Shown piece after piece: positions 9,624 through 20,912 of a stretch of 64,000 nt of DNA. The translations under genes and the position numbers were made by a program. Within the stretch, counting starts at the first letter, position 1. Each line of letters begins with the position of its first letter. The notes beneath the pieces are model-generated. The model was not told the origin of the DNA and did no database searches. It saw nothing but the letters and a program-made list of their open reading frames with translations. The stretch is from Conexibacter arvalis (GTDB taxonomy: Bacteria > Actinomycetota > Thermoleophilia > Solirubrobacterales > Solirubrobacteraceae): positions 396,587-460,586 of the forward strand of contig NZ_JACHNU010000003.1 in assembly GCF_014199525.1 (NCBI RefSeq). Direction: 5' to 3'.

Positions 9624-11837
9624 CTAGCGACGCCCGCCGAGCGCCCCGGGGCGCGGCGAGCGCGGGCCGGCCGCGGCGGCCCCGGCGACCGTCGGCGGGG
9701 CCGCGCCGAGCCGCGGCGGCGGCAGCTCCCCGGCTGCGCCCGCGACCGCCGCCGATGCGGCTCTCAGCGCCGCGGCGGGCAGCCGTACCGTCCGGCCGCC
9801 GAGCCGTCCGCGCAGCCCGTCCGCGGAGAGCGTCACGCTGCCGCGCGCGGCAGCCGCGCCGCCGACCGTCAGCGTCAGCTGCGGCTCCTCCGGCCGGACC
9901 GTCCCGCCGATCGTCACGCCGGGGACGTACGAGTAACCGCGCAGCCGCAGCCCGCGCCGCGGGTCGAGCGTGGCGCTGCCGGCGCGCAGGCCGCCGAAGG
10001 AGGCGACGGCGCCGCCGCTCTGGAGCGTCCGCGCGACGACCTGGTCGACCGCGTCGCCGTAGGTCAGCAGCACCGCCGCGACCGTCCGGCCGGCGTGGCC
10101 CAAGGTCCCGCGCGGCGGACGCAGGTCGGCGAGCCGGCGCGGCGGCGGCGCGCTCGGCCGCAGCAGCCGTCTGCGCTGGCGGCAGCTCGCGGGGGTGCCG
10201 CCGTCGAGGAAGGCGATCGCGGCGCGCTGGGCGCAGTCGGTCGGGTCGGAGGCGAGCACGCCGTGGCCGGTGTTGGGGACGTGCAGGACGACCGCGCGCG
10301 GCAGCTGGCCGGCGACCGCCTCGGCGTCGTCGCGCGGGGTGCGCAGGTCGTCGTCGCCGGAGAGCAGCAGCGCCGGGACGTCCGGGAGCGCCCCGGAGGG
10401 CTGGGAGATCGGCGACTCGGGCCAGCCGCGGCAGAGGTCGGCGGTGCCGAGCGAGCGGATCGTCGCGCGGTCGAACGGGGCGAAGGCGGCGTCGGGGATC
10501 GCTGCCGCGGCGGCGTTGACGGCGGCGCGCCGCTGCTCCGGCGGCGTCCCGGCCGGCCACGGCACGGCACCGTCCTCGCACGTCGTCGCGAGGTAGAGCG
10601 CGTCGCTGTCGCGCCGGCTGCCCTCCTCCCCGCCGCGCTGCCCGAACGCGAGCCGCAGCAGCGGGGCGGCGTCGCCGCGGAGCGCCGCGGTGACGGCCGC
10701 CGGCAGCGCGGCGCGCAGGTACGCGTCGAGGTCGCCCTGCAGCAGCAGCCCGAGAAGGTCGACGCGCGCGATCGTGACCGGGCGGGGGCGGCCGCCCCCG
10801 TCGAGCGCGCTGCCGCGCAGCGGCGCGCGCGCCAGCCGCCGCACGAGCGCGGCGACGTCCGCGGTCGGAGCGCGCGTGAAGGGGCAGCCGCGACCGGCGC
10901 ACAGCCCGCCGAGCACGCGCTTCACCGCGACGAGCGTCGAGCGCAGGAACGGGTCGGCTCCGGTCGGCGGCACGACCGAGTCGAGCAGCAGGCGCTCGAC
11001 CCGCTCGGGATGGGCGGCCGCATAGTCGAGCGCGACCTTCGTCCCGTAGGAGGTGCCGTAGAGCACGATCCGCTCGGCGCCGAGCGCCTCCCGCACCGCC
11101 TCGACGTCGGCGACCGTCGCCGCCGTCGTGTACGCCGTCCGCCGCGGGCCGAGCTGCTGCGCGCAGCGGGCGACCGTCTCCGCGAGCGTCAGCCGCGCGT
11201 CGGAGATCGCCGGGCAGGCGAGCCGCCCCGACAGGCCGGTGCCGCGCTGGTCGAAGGTGACGACGCGACGGCTGCGACCGGCCGCGCCGAGGCCGCTGAC
11301 GATCTGCTCCAGCAGCGGCGTCGCCGCCTGGCCGGGGCCGCCGGCGAGCGCGACGACGGTCGCCCCGGGCTCGCCGCTCCTGGGATCGAGCAGGCGGACG
11401 CGCAGGTCGATCGAGCCCGGCAGCGCGCCGCCGCGGTCGAGCGGCACGCGCACCGTCCCGCAGCGGGAGCGGTCCCGGGCCTCGTCGCCGCACGCGTGCA
11501 GGGCGAGCGGTTCGGCGGCGCCGGCCGCGCCGGTCGCGCCGGTCAGCGCGATCGCCGCCGCGACGGCGGCGACGAGCGCCGAGGCGAGCCGGCGCGTGGC
11601 GGCGCGCAGGACGCCGGCGGACCCGCGCCGGGCGGCGCGCACGGCCGCGGACGCGCGCCGCCGGCGCGTGCCGTCACCACCCCGGGCCGTGCGGGCGGCC
11701 GCGGACGCGCGCCGCCGGCGCGTGCCGTCACCACCCGGGGCCGTGCGGGCGACCGCGGAGCTGTGCCGCCGGCGCGTGGCGCGACCGCCGGCGGCCGTGC
11801 GGGCGCGAGCGGGGCGATCTCCTCCGGCCGGGCGCAT
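9624..11837 (-). CDS. Exported alpha/beta hydrolase with TAP-like C-terminal region (paralogue 1)
   Basis: 737 residues. The catalytic core shows the alpha/beta-hydrolase nucleophile elbow GTSYGTK, the oxyanion region LAGGPGQAATP, the acid region LLLSGDDDLRTPRDDA and the catalytic His in VPNTGHGVLASDP. This is the arrangement of tripeptidyl-aminopeptidase-like (TAP) secreted peptidases and proline iminopeptidases. An extra C-terminal beta-rich segment of about 200 residues follows. The start ATG 11837 has GTGGAG just upstream. Before the hydrophobic export segment (ASALVAAVAAAIALTG) lies an odd Arg-rich stretch of about 75 residues made of 18-residue tandem repeats encoded at 11643-11804. The true start could therefore be internal. 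The next gene is a paralogue; the pair looks like a tandem duplication. Confidence 0.8.
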   Translation of the reverse strand: MRPAGGDRPARARTAAGGRATRRRHSSAVARTAPGGDGTRRRRASAAARTARGGDGTRRRRASAAVRAARRGSAGVLRAATRRLASALVAAVAAAIALTGATGAAGAAEPLALHACGDEARDRSRCGTVRVPLDRGGALPGSIDLRVRLLDPRSGEPGATVVALAGGPGQAATPLLEQIVSGLGAAGRSRRVVTFDQRGTGLSGRLACPAISDARLTLAETVARCAQQLGPRRTAYTTAATVADVEAVREALGAERIVLYGTSYGTKVALDYAAAHPERVERLLLDSVVPPTGADPFLRSTLVAVKRVLGGLCAGRGCPFTRAPTADVAALVRRLARAPLRGSALDGGGRPRPVTIARVDLLGLLLQGDLDAYLRAALPAAVTAALRGDAAPLLRLAFGQRGGEEGSRRDSDALYLATTCEDGAVPWPAGTPPEQRRAAVNAAAAAIPDAAFAPFDRATIRSLGTADLCRGWPESPISQPSGALPDVPALLLSGDDDLRTPRDDAEAVAGQLPRAVVLHVPNTGHGVLASDPTDCAQRAAIAFLDGGTPASCRQRRRLLRPSAPPPRRLADLRPPRGTLGHAGRTVAAVLLTYGDAVDQVVARTLQSGGAVASFGGLRAGSATLDPRRGLRLRGYSYVPGVTIGGTVRPEEPQLTLTVGGAAAARGSVTLSADGLRGRLGGRTVRLPAAALRAASAAVAGAAGELPPPRLGAAPPTVAGAAAAGPRSPRPGALGGRR
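11643..11804. repeat. 54-bp tandem repeat, about three copies, in a coding N-terminus
   Basis: The same sequence (beginning GGCCGCGGACGCGCGCCG) recurs at 11643 and 11697, with a diverged third copy at 11751, a period of 54 bp or exactly 18 codons. On the minus strand it encodes repeated TRRRRASAAxRxARGGDG units ahead of the export signal of the hydrolase. The exact multiple of three keeps the frame open. Confidence 0.75.
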
Positions 11838-11880
11838 CGCTCCACTTTGACGCGCCGCGCCCCGCCGTGCGCCGGCCGTG

Positions 11881-13953
11881 TCAGCGGTCGACGGCGGCCG
11901 GCTCCGGCGCCGTCGGCAGACCCGGGAACGAGGCGGCCGGCAGCGTCGGCGCCCCGTCCGGCGCCAGCGCCCGCGCCCGTTCGCGCGCAGCGGCGGCGAG
12001 CGCGCTGGGCGCGGGGATCGCGGGCGCCGCCACCGCGGACGACAGCGTCGCGCTCCCCAGCGCGCCGACCGGGATCCGCACGGCGCGCCCGCCGAGCCGC
12101 CCGGTGACCGCGCGCGGCCCGAAGCGGAGCGTCCCGCGCGCGGCGGAGCGGCCGCCGACGCGCAGCGCGCCCCGGTCGAGATCGACGCGGATCGTGCCGC
12201 TGATCGTGACGCCGGGGACGGCGCTGTAGCGCCGCAGCACGAACCCCTTGCCGTTCAGCTCGACGCTGCCGCCGCGCAGGCCGCCGCTGCGCACGGGCTC
12301 GCCGGAGAGCACGCCGAAGTCGCCGGCGAGCAGCCGCGCGTAGATCTCGCTCATGAGGTCGCTCGCGATCGCGCCGAAGGTCGCCGCCACCGCGGTCACC
12401 GTGCGGCCGGCGCGGCCGGGCGTCCCGCTCGCGGGGCGCAGCGCGCCGAAGCGCGAGGGCAGCGGTCTGACGACGTCGAGCAGCCGTCTCCCGCCGGAGC
12501 GGCAGTCGCGCACGCGGCCGCCGCCGAAGAAGCGCCGCAGCGCGCGGCCGGCGCATCTCCCCGTCTCGGCGCCGAGCACGGAGTGACCCGTGTGCGGGAC
12601 CGTCACGAGCGTCGCCCGCGGCAGCCGCGCGGCGAGCGCGGCGGCGTCCTCGCGCGGCGTGCGCACGTCCTCCTCGCCGGCGAGCAGCAGCGCGGGCACG
12701 TCCGGCAGCGGCGCGACCGGCGGCTGCTCGATCGGCGACTCGGGCCAGGTGCGGCAGTAGTCGATCCCGAGCGCGCGCAACGTCGCGTGTCCGAACGGCG
12801 CCAGCTCGGCCGCCGGGACGGCCGCCAGCTCGCGCGCGAAGGCGCCAGGCCGCTGCTCGACCGGCGTCCCGGTCGGCCACGGCACGCCGCCGTCCTCGCA
12901 GGTCGTCGCGATGAACAGCGCGTGGCTGTCGTGGCGGTCGTCGAGACCGGCCTCGCCGCTCGGCTGCCCGACCAGGCGGGCCAGCGGCGCCGCGTCGCCG
13001 CGCGCGGCGGCGCTCAGCGCCGCGGGCAACGCCGCGCGCGTCAGCGGGTCGAAGTCGCCCGCGAGCAGGAGCGAGAACAGCCGCGCCTGCGTGACCGAAA
13101 CACGCCGACCGCGGCCGCGGCCGTCGTAGCGGACGCCGCGAATCGGCCCGCGCGCGAGCCGTCTGCCGACGGCGTGCAGGTCGGCCGCCGGGTCGCGCGT
13201 GAAGCGGCAGGCGCCGCCCTTGCAGATCGCCCGCAGCACCCGTCTCATCGAGACGATCGTCGAGCGCATGAAGGGATCCGACCCCTCCGGCGGCACGACC
13301 GAGTCGAGCACGAGGCGGCTGACCCGGTGCGGGTAGCGCGCGGCGTAGGAGACCGCGACCTTCGTTCCGTACGAGACCGCGTAGAGCGCGACCCGCTCGA
13401 CGCCGAGCGCGGCGCGGACGGCCTCGATGTCGTCGACCGACGCCGAGCTCGTGTAGGCGACGCGCCGGGGGCCGATCCGGCGCGCGCAGTCGCCGACCGC
13501 CGCGGTGATCGCTCTGTTGGTGCGCGCGCGGTCGAGCGCGGCGCAGGCGAGCCGGCCCGAGCGGCCGGTCCCGCGCTGGTCGAAGGTCACGACGCGGCGC
13601 GAGCGCGCGACCGCGCCGAGAATCTCCGCCATCGCGGGCGCCAGCGGCGTGGCGGCCTGTCCCGGTCCGCCGGCGAGCGCGATCACCGTCCCGCTCGCGC
13701 GGCGCGTTCTCGACGGCACGACGCGAACGCGCAGCCGCACCGCGCCGGGAACCGCTCCGGAGCGGTCGAGCGGCACGGCGACCGTGCCGCAGCGGGTGCG
13801 GTCGCTCCCGTCTCTCGGCGCGCAGCGTCTGAGCGCGATGCGCGCCCCTCCCCGGTCTTCCGCTGCGGCCGCGGGGGCGCTTCCGATCGCCGCGGCGCCG
13901 GCTGCCGCGAGCAGGAGCGCGACGGCGCCGCGCGACGATGTCGTTCGCATCAT
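11881..13953 (-). CDS. Exported alpha/beta hydrolase with TAP-like C-terminal region (paralogue 2)
   Basis: 690 residues, clear paralogue of the neighbouring gene over its whole length (shared blocks such as RCGTV.VPLDR, ALAGGPGQAATPL, RSRRVVTFDQRGTG, ATTCED). Signal peptide MMRTTSSRGAVALLLAAAGAAAIGSAPAAA. The nucleophile is in AVSYGTK, the acid is in LLLAGEEDVRTPRED and the His is in VPHTGHSVLG. Probable secreted peptidase or esterase of the TAP/proline iminopeptidase type. The C-terminal about 190 residues (LNGKGFVLRRYSAVPGVTISG...) form the same extra beta module as in paralogue 1. The substrate is not readable from sequence. Confidence 0.82.
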   Translation of the reverse strand: MMRTTSSRGAVALLLAAAGAAAIGSAPAAAAEDRGGARIALRRCAPRDGSDRTRCGTVAVPLDRSGAVPGAVRLRVRVVPSRTRRASGTVIALAGGPGQAATPLAPAMAEILGAVARSRRVVTFDQRGTGRSGRLACAALDRARTNRAITAAVGDCARRIGPRRVAYTSSASVDDIEAVRAALGVERVALYAVSYGTKVAVSYAARYPHRVSRLVLDSVVPPEGSDPFMRSTIVSMRRVLRAICKGGACRFTRDPAADLHAVGRRLARGPIRGVRYDGRGRGRRVSVTQARLFSLLLAGDFDPLTRAALPAALSAAARGDAAPLARLVGQPSGEAGLDDRHDSHALFIATTCEDGGVPWPTGTPVEQRPGAFARELAAVPAAELAPFGHATLRALGIDYCRTWPESPIEQPPVAPLPDVPALLLAGEEDVRTPREDAAALAARLPRATLVTVPHTGHSVLGAETGRCAGRALRRFFGGGRVRDCRSGGRRLLDVVRPLPSRFGALRPASGTPGRAGRTVTAVAATFGAIASDLMSEIYARLLAGDFGVLSGEPVRSGGLRGGSVELNGKGFVLRRYSAVPGVTISGTIRVDLDRGALRVGGRSAARGTLRFGPRAVTGRLGGRAVRIPVGALGSATLSSAVAAPAIPAPSALAAAARERARALAPDGAPTLPAASFPGLPTAPEPAAVDR

Positions 13954-14010
13954 GCGCAGCGGATCTTGACCGCTCGCGCGACGCCGTGTGCTGATTCGCC
14001 GTGAAACGAC

Positions 14011-14036
14011 GCGACGCCGCCCGGAGGCGGCGTCGC
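14011..14036 (-). terminator. Terminator downstream of aconitase
   Basis: Perfect 11-bp stem (GCGACGCCGCC / GGCGGCGTCGC) with a 4-nt CGGA loop, 31 nt past the aconitase stop. The interval 13954-14067 holds nothing else recognisable. Confidence 0.65.
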
Positions 14037-14067
14037 GAGGAGCCTGCGTGGGGAGCGGAGCGGCGGC

Positions 14068-16869
<2,802 letters not shown>

Positions 16870-16973
16870 GGGTTTCTCCTGTGTCAAAGAAGCATCTAAG
16901 TCATGGAAAGCACAAGAGAGTCTGTCACGCGAGCGCGCGCGTTGCCGGGCGGACGGCAAGCTCTCAGCCGGTA

Positions 16974-17058
16974 TGGCACTCCACCCGATCCGTCGTGCCA
17001 CGTCATAGATGAGGGCAGGTTTGTGGGTCTGTGAGACCCACAAACCTGCCCTCTTGCG
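16974..17058. repeat. 85-bp direct repeat copy A with a perfect 20-bp-stem hairpin
   Basis: Matches copy B (18068-18152) at 84 of 85 positions, in the same orientation. It contains a perfect inverted repeat: arms 17011-17030 and 17034-17053 (left arm GAGGGCAGGTTTGTGGGTCT) around a GTG loop. The copy lies 27 nt past the stop of the HNH gene and may act as its terminator. Confidence 0.9.
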
Positions 17059-17085
17059 ATCGGCGAGCCGCCGACGGCCGGGAGG

Positions 17086-18030
17086 CTAAGCCGACAGCTT
17101 GTACTGCGCGTAGCGCTGCTCGAGCCGATCGGGGTCGGGCCGATCGACGCTGCGCCTCGGCATGCTGATCGCCTCGCCGTGGAACTCCTGGAGACCATGG
17201 CGGAGCATCGGGCCGTCGATCTCGTTGAGGAGACGGGAGGCGATGTGGATGACACCCGTCGGATCGATCCCCATGACGTTGCGGTCGTACGCGAGGTGAT
17301 GGATCGCGCAGAGGGCGATTCCGTTGACGACGACGGCGGCGCCGGTCGGCATGCGGTCCTCGATGATGTGCGCGGCCTGCACCAGCGAGGCTTCTCGCAG
17401 ACGGCAGACGGCGCAGCTTCCGCTGTAGGCGCGCAGCACCTCGAACCGGAATCGGTGCTGATGAAGCCGGACCCGTACCTCCTGGGTCGCGTAACGACGA
17501 GTGTCAGATGTGGACTGAATCCCTTGCTCGCCGACGTCAGCGAGCGGCAGCGCGGCCTGCAGCGTCACGACGCGCCGGTCATCGTCGTCCTCGGTGATGA
17601 AGACCGGGCATACCGGCGCGTACTGGCCCGGAGCGACGCCGTGGAAGTAGATCAGCGGGACGGCGAGCTCGAACGCCGCTCGCAGCTTCCGGTTGTCGGT
17701 TTCAGCTTGAAGGCGCGCTCCGGCGGTCTCTGACTTCGCGGTGCGGTAGTGGTAGACGAAGCCTCCCGTGCGCTCGTCGTACCCGTCCTCGTACGGCGCG
17801 CGCCCGGACTGCTTCGGCGGCGCCGTGACCAGGCACAGCGCCGCCGGGCCGCGCATCTGTCTCGGACGGAAGATGCCGCTGTAGAACGACCCGAACGACA
17901 CCCGCTCGCCCTGGAACTCGAATCCCGCCTGCAGGGCCGTGACCGGGACGATGTCGTCGAACCGCCGGGAGAGCGCGCGCACATGTTCGAACGCCGCTCT
18001 GCGCAATTCGAGGTCGCGCTCATCTGACAC
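17086..18030 (-). CDS. HNH endonuclease (McrA/predicted restriction endonuclease type)
   Basis: 314 residues. The C-terminal half holds an HNH nuclease: a zinc-type CAVCR (SGSCAVCRLREASLV), the core QAAHIIED, a conserved Asn in VVVNGIALCAIHHLAYD and the IDPTGVIHI tail, all matching COG3440-type predicted restriction nucleases. The N-terminal about 170 residues (GFEFQGERVSFGSFYSGIFRPRQM...) could be a DNA-recognition module; I do not recognise its family. GTG 18030 is preferred: TACGAT (18043-18038) ends 7 nt before it, a leaderless arrangement, while the longer ORF runs into the repeat. No methyltransferase is adjacent, so if it restricts DNA it may target modified DNA. It is a single gene framed by 85-bp direct repeats between a chemoreceptor and aconitase, which suggests a small inserted cassette. 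Confidence 0.82.
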   Translation of the reverse strand: MSDERDLELRRAAFEHVRALSRRFDDIVPVTALQAGFEFQGERVSFGSFYSGIFRPRQMRGPAALCLVTAPPKQSGRAPYEDGYDERTGGFVYHYRTAKSETAGARLQAETDNRKLRAAFELAVPLIYFHGVAPGQYAPVCPVFITEDDDDRRVVTLQAALPLADVGEQGIQSTSDTRRYATQEVRVRLHQHRFRFEVLRAYSGSCAVCRLREASLVQAAHIIEDRMPTGAAVVVNGIALCAIHHLAYDRNVMGIDPTGVIHIASRLLNEIDGPMLRHGLQEFHGEAISMPRRSVDRPDPDRLEQRYAQYKLSA

Positions 18031-18037
18031 GGTCGCG

Positions 18038-18043
18038 ATCGTA
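18038..18043 (-). promoter_or_regulatory. -10 box of the HNH gene (leaderless start)
   Basis: TACGAT reads on the minus strand 7 nt before the GTG at 18030. No Shine-Dalgarno lies between. It fits the leaderless pattern seen at other genes in the window. Confidence 0.4.
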
Positions 18044-18067
18044 CCTCGGCGACGAGCACGATCCCTG

Positions 18068-18152
18068 TGGCACTCCACCCGATCTGTCGTGCCACGTCAT
18101 AGATGAGGGCAGGTTTGTGGGTCTGTGAGACCCACAAACCTGCCCTCTTGCG
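18068..18152. repeat. 85-bp direct repeat copy B with a perfect 20-bp-stem hairpin
   Basis: Direct copy of 16974-17058 with one C/T difference. Hairpin arms are 18105-18124 and 18128-18147 with a GTG loop. It begins 16 nt past the stop of the chemoreceptor gene, so it may terminate that gene, and lies upstream of the HNH gene. Confidence 0.9.
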
Positions 18153-18168
18153 CGAGCGGGAGGGTGAG

Positions 18169-20640
18169 CTAGGCCAGCGTGAAGCGGCCGGCGAGGCGCT
18201 CGAGCTCCTCGGCGGCCTGGGCCAGCTCCTGGGCGGAGGCGGCGATCTGCTGGGTGGCGGCGCTCGTCTCCTGGGTGGAGGCGGAGACCTGCTGGGTCGC
18301 GGCGGAGGTCTGCTCGGCGATCGCGGCGACGGCTCCGAGGTCGTCGCGGACCTGGTTGCCGCCCTGCTCGATCGCGGCGATCGCGGCGGTGATCTCGCCG
18401 ACCTGGACGTGGACGGCCTCCACCGCCTCGCGGATCGAGCGGAAGGTGCCGCGCGCCTGGTCGACCGTCTCGACGCCGGCGCTGGTGCGCGAGGCGCCGG
18501 CCTCGACGGCGGCGACCGCTCTGGCGGTGCCGCGTCTGATCTCCTCGATCAGGCCGGCGATCGAGCCGGCGGCCTCCTGCGACTCCTCGGCGAGCTTGCG
18601 CACCTCCTCGGCGACGACCGCGAAGCCGCGGCCCTGCTCGCCGGCGCGGGCGGCCTCGATCGCCGCGTTGAGCGCCAGCAGGTTGGTCTGCTCGGAGATC
18701 CCGGTGATCGTCTCGACGATCCCGCCGATCCGCTCCGACTTGGCGCCGAGGTCGCGGATCGCGGCGGTCGCGTCCTCGGAGGAGGCGCGCACCGCCTGCA
18801 TCGCCTCGCTCGCCTCGGTGACGGCGGCGGCGCCCTGCTCGGCGAGGTCGCGCGCCTGGGAGACGGCGTCGGCGGTCGCGCGGGCCGACTCGGTCGAGGC
18901 GGAGACCGCGCTGCCGACCCCGGCGTTCGCCTCGCGCGTCGAGCCGACCGTCGAGACCTGTCTCTCGGCGCCCTGGGCGACCTCGGCGATCGCGCCGGCG
19001 ATCTCGCCGACGGCGCGGCCGGCCTCCTCGGAGGTCGACGCCATCTGCTGGGAGGCCTGCGAGACGCTGGTCGACGTGCGCGAGATGTCGTCGAGCATGC
19101 CGCCGAGCTGCTGGCGCATCGAGTCGTAGCTCTCGACCGAGGAGCCGGCGCGGCCGAGCATGCCGTTGAAGATCTGCGCCAGGCGGCCGATCGGACGGCC
19201 GCTCGGCGCCTCCAGCGGCTTGGTCGTGATCCGCGCCGAGCGGGTCAGGTCGCCGTCGCGCATCGCGCGCAGGCCGTCGTCGAGCTCGGCGAGGTCGCGG
19301 TGCTCGAGCTGGTCCATCCGCTCGGTCAGCGCCTCCAGCGACGACTGCTCGCCGAGCGCCTCGCGCAGCTCGCCGGACATGCGGTCGAAGGCGTGGCCGA
19401 GCACGTCCTCCTCCGACTTCGGCTCGACACGGCGGGAGAGGTCGCCGCGCGCCATCGCGTCGGCGGTCGCGGCGAGGTCGCGCAGGTAGTCGACCATGCG
19501 GCGGAAGGCGGCGGCCATCCGGCCCAGCTCGTCGTTCGATCTCGTCGTCAGCTCGATCTCGAGGTCGCCGCGGCTGATGCGGTCGGCGGCGTCGGCGACC
19601 TCGCCGATCGGCTTCGTCAGCCGCACGGAGATCCACCAGACGACGGCGCCGACGACTATCAGCGCGAGCAGGCCGAGCAGCAGCAGCGTCGTGCGCAGCG
19701 AGTTGGCCTCGGCGAGGATCTCGTCGACCGGCGCGACGGTGACGAAGCCCCAGCCGCCGGTTCTCACCGGCGCCGTGAACATCACGACGTCCTTGCCGGT
19801 GCGCGGGTCCTTGGTCTCGAACTGCGCCCGTCTGCCGGCTCTGACCGCCGCCGCGACCTGCGCGAGGACCGGATCGCCCACTCTTCTGGCGTACTGCTGC
19901 AGCGTCTCCGTGCCGATCAGCCTTCTGTCCGGGAAGGAGACGAAGAGGCCGGTGTTGGAGACGACGAAGGCGTAGCCGCTGTCGAGGAACGACACTCTTC
20001 TGACGTTCTCGTCGAGCTGGGTCAGCTCGTTGTCGGTCTGCGAGACGCCGATGAATCTGCCGTCGCGGAGGATCGGCGCGGTGAACGAGGTGATCAGCGT
20101 CCCCTCGTACAGGTACGGCTCGGTGACGCCCTCTCTCAGCGTGCGCTTGGGCATCTGCCAGTACTGCTCGCTCTCGTCGAGCGGCGCCATCCGGACGTAT
20201 CTGCCGTCCTCGTCGTAGCCCCACCAGATCGCCATGCGGCCGTCGGGGCCGTGGTCGGGATCGCCGGCGAACTCGGCGTCGCGGCCGTCGAAGGCGTTGG
20301 GCTCGAAGCCAAGGTAGGTGCCCGACAGCTGCGGGTTTCTCTCCAGGTAGTGGCGCGCCAGCTCGATCATCTCCTCGCGCGTGATCGAGCCCTTTCTCTC
20401 CGTCACGCTCGCGAGCCCGCGGGCGACGGCGACCGCGTCGCTCGCCTGCGCCTGGAATCTGTTCGCCTCGCGCGCCGCCAGCTGCGACGCCTCGCGGTAG
20501 ACGGCGTCCTCCTGCGCGCTGGTCGAGCGGTCGACGGCGAGCAACGTGAGGCCGCCGATCGCGAGCGCGACGACGGGCAGGATCGTCAGCAGCAGCTTCG
20601 CGCGGACCGAGCGAAGTCGCAGCTTGGGCGGGGCGGACAT
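18169..20640 (-). CDS. Methyl-accepting chemotaxis protein with dCache sensor
   Basis: 823 residues. N-terminal transmembrane helix ([23 protein letters not shown], residues about 14-36), a large extracellular dCache_1-type sensor (motifs [22 protein letters not shown] and [18 protein letters not shown]), a second membrane helix ([19 protein letters not shown], about residue 320), HAMP-like segments, then a long coiled-coil signalling domain with the conserved hairpin [35 protein letters not shown]. No typical CheR/CheB-tethering pentapeptide at the C-terminus (ends RFTLA). The start ATG 20640 has GGAGG about 10 nt upstream; the longer frame reads into the CRISPR trailer and is not coding. 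It senses an extracellular ligand (Cache domains often bind amino or carboxylic acids) and signals to CheA. No che genes are in the window. Confidence 0.93.
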   Translation of the reverse strand: MSAPPKLRLRSVRAKLLLTILPVVALAIGGLTLLAVDRSTSAQEDAVYREASQLAAREANRFQAQASDAVAVARGLASVTERKGSITREEMIELARHYLERNPQLSGTYLGFEPNAFDGRDAEFAGDPDHGPDGRMAIWWGYDEDGRYVRMAPLDESEQYWQMPKRTLREGVTEPYLYEGTLITSFTAPILRDGRFIGVSQTDNELTQLDENVRRVSFLDSGYAFVVSNTGLFVSFPDRRLIGTETLQQYARRVGDPVLAQVAAAVRAGRRAQFETKDPRTGKDVVMFTAPVRTGGWGFVTVAPVDEILAEANSLRTTLLLLGLLALIVVGAVVWWISVRLTKPIGEVADAADRISRGDLEIELTTRSNDELGRMAAAFRRMVDYLRDLAATADAMARGDLSRRVEPKSEEDVLGHAFDRMSGELREALGEQSSLEALTERMDQLEHRDLAELDDGLRAMRDGDLTRSARITTKPLEAPSGRPIGRLAQIFNGMLGRAGSSVESYDSMRQQLGGMLDDISRTSTSVSQASQQMASTSEEAGRAVGEIAGAIAEVAQGAERQVSTVGSTREANAGVGSAVSASTESARATADAVSQARDLAEQGAAAVTEASEAMQAVRASSEDATAAIRDLGAKSERIGGIVETITGISEQTNLLALNAAIEAARAGEQGRGFAVVAEEVRKLAEESQEAAGSIAGLIEEIRRGTARAVAAVEAGASRTSAGVETVDQARGTFRSIREAVEAVHVQVGEITAAIAAIEQGGNQVRDDLGAVAAIAEQTSAATQQVSASTQETSAATQQIAASAQELAQAAEELERLAGRFTLA

Positions 20641-20912
20641 CGAGACGTGACCTCCAGGACTCCGAGCGCGCAGACGCGCCAGCTCATCGGACTCCCCGGT
20701 GATCGGCACCACGCAAAACCGCTTTAGCAGTGGGGTGGACGGTTTTGGACGCGCTTGGTCTGTCGGAAGCTGGCGGCAGTTCGAGCCGACCCGCTCAGCC
20801 GTCCCTCTCAGCAGCAGCGTCGTGGGATGGCGGCGGGTCCCGGCCGCGCGCGCTCCGCAGGACGCTGCTGCGCGGGGACGGCCTTCGCGGACCGGCGGCT
20901 CTGCCGCGCGCT
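20641..20912. other. Intergenic region between chemoreceptor and CRISPR trailer
   Basis: 272 bp without a credible gene. It holds the chemoreceptor's upstream region, including a relatively AT-rich patch ACGCAAAACCGCTTTAG (about 20711-20727), and the GC-rich trailer of the array. Frames open here continue into the repeats and are not supported. Confidence 0.5.

Noticed and set aside
16870..17043. Upstream extension of aconitase through the 85-bp repeat
   Set aside because: The extension is repeat sequence, and ATG 16869 has a good ribosome site and the family N-terminus.
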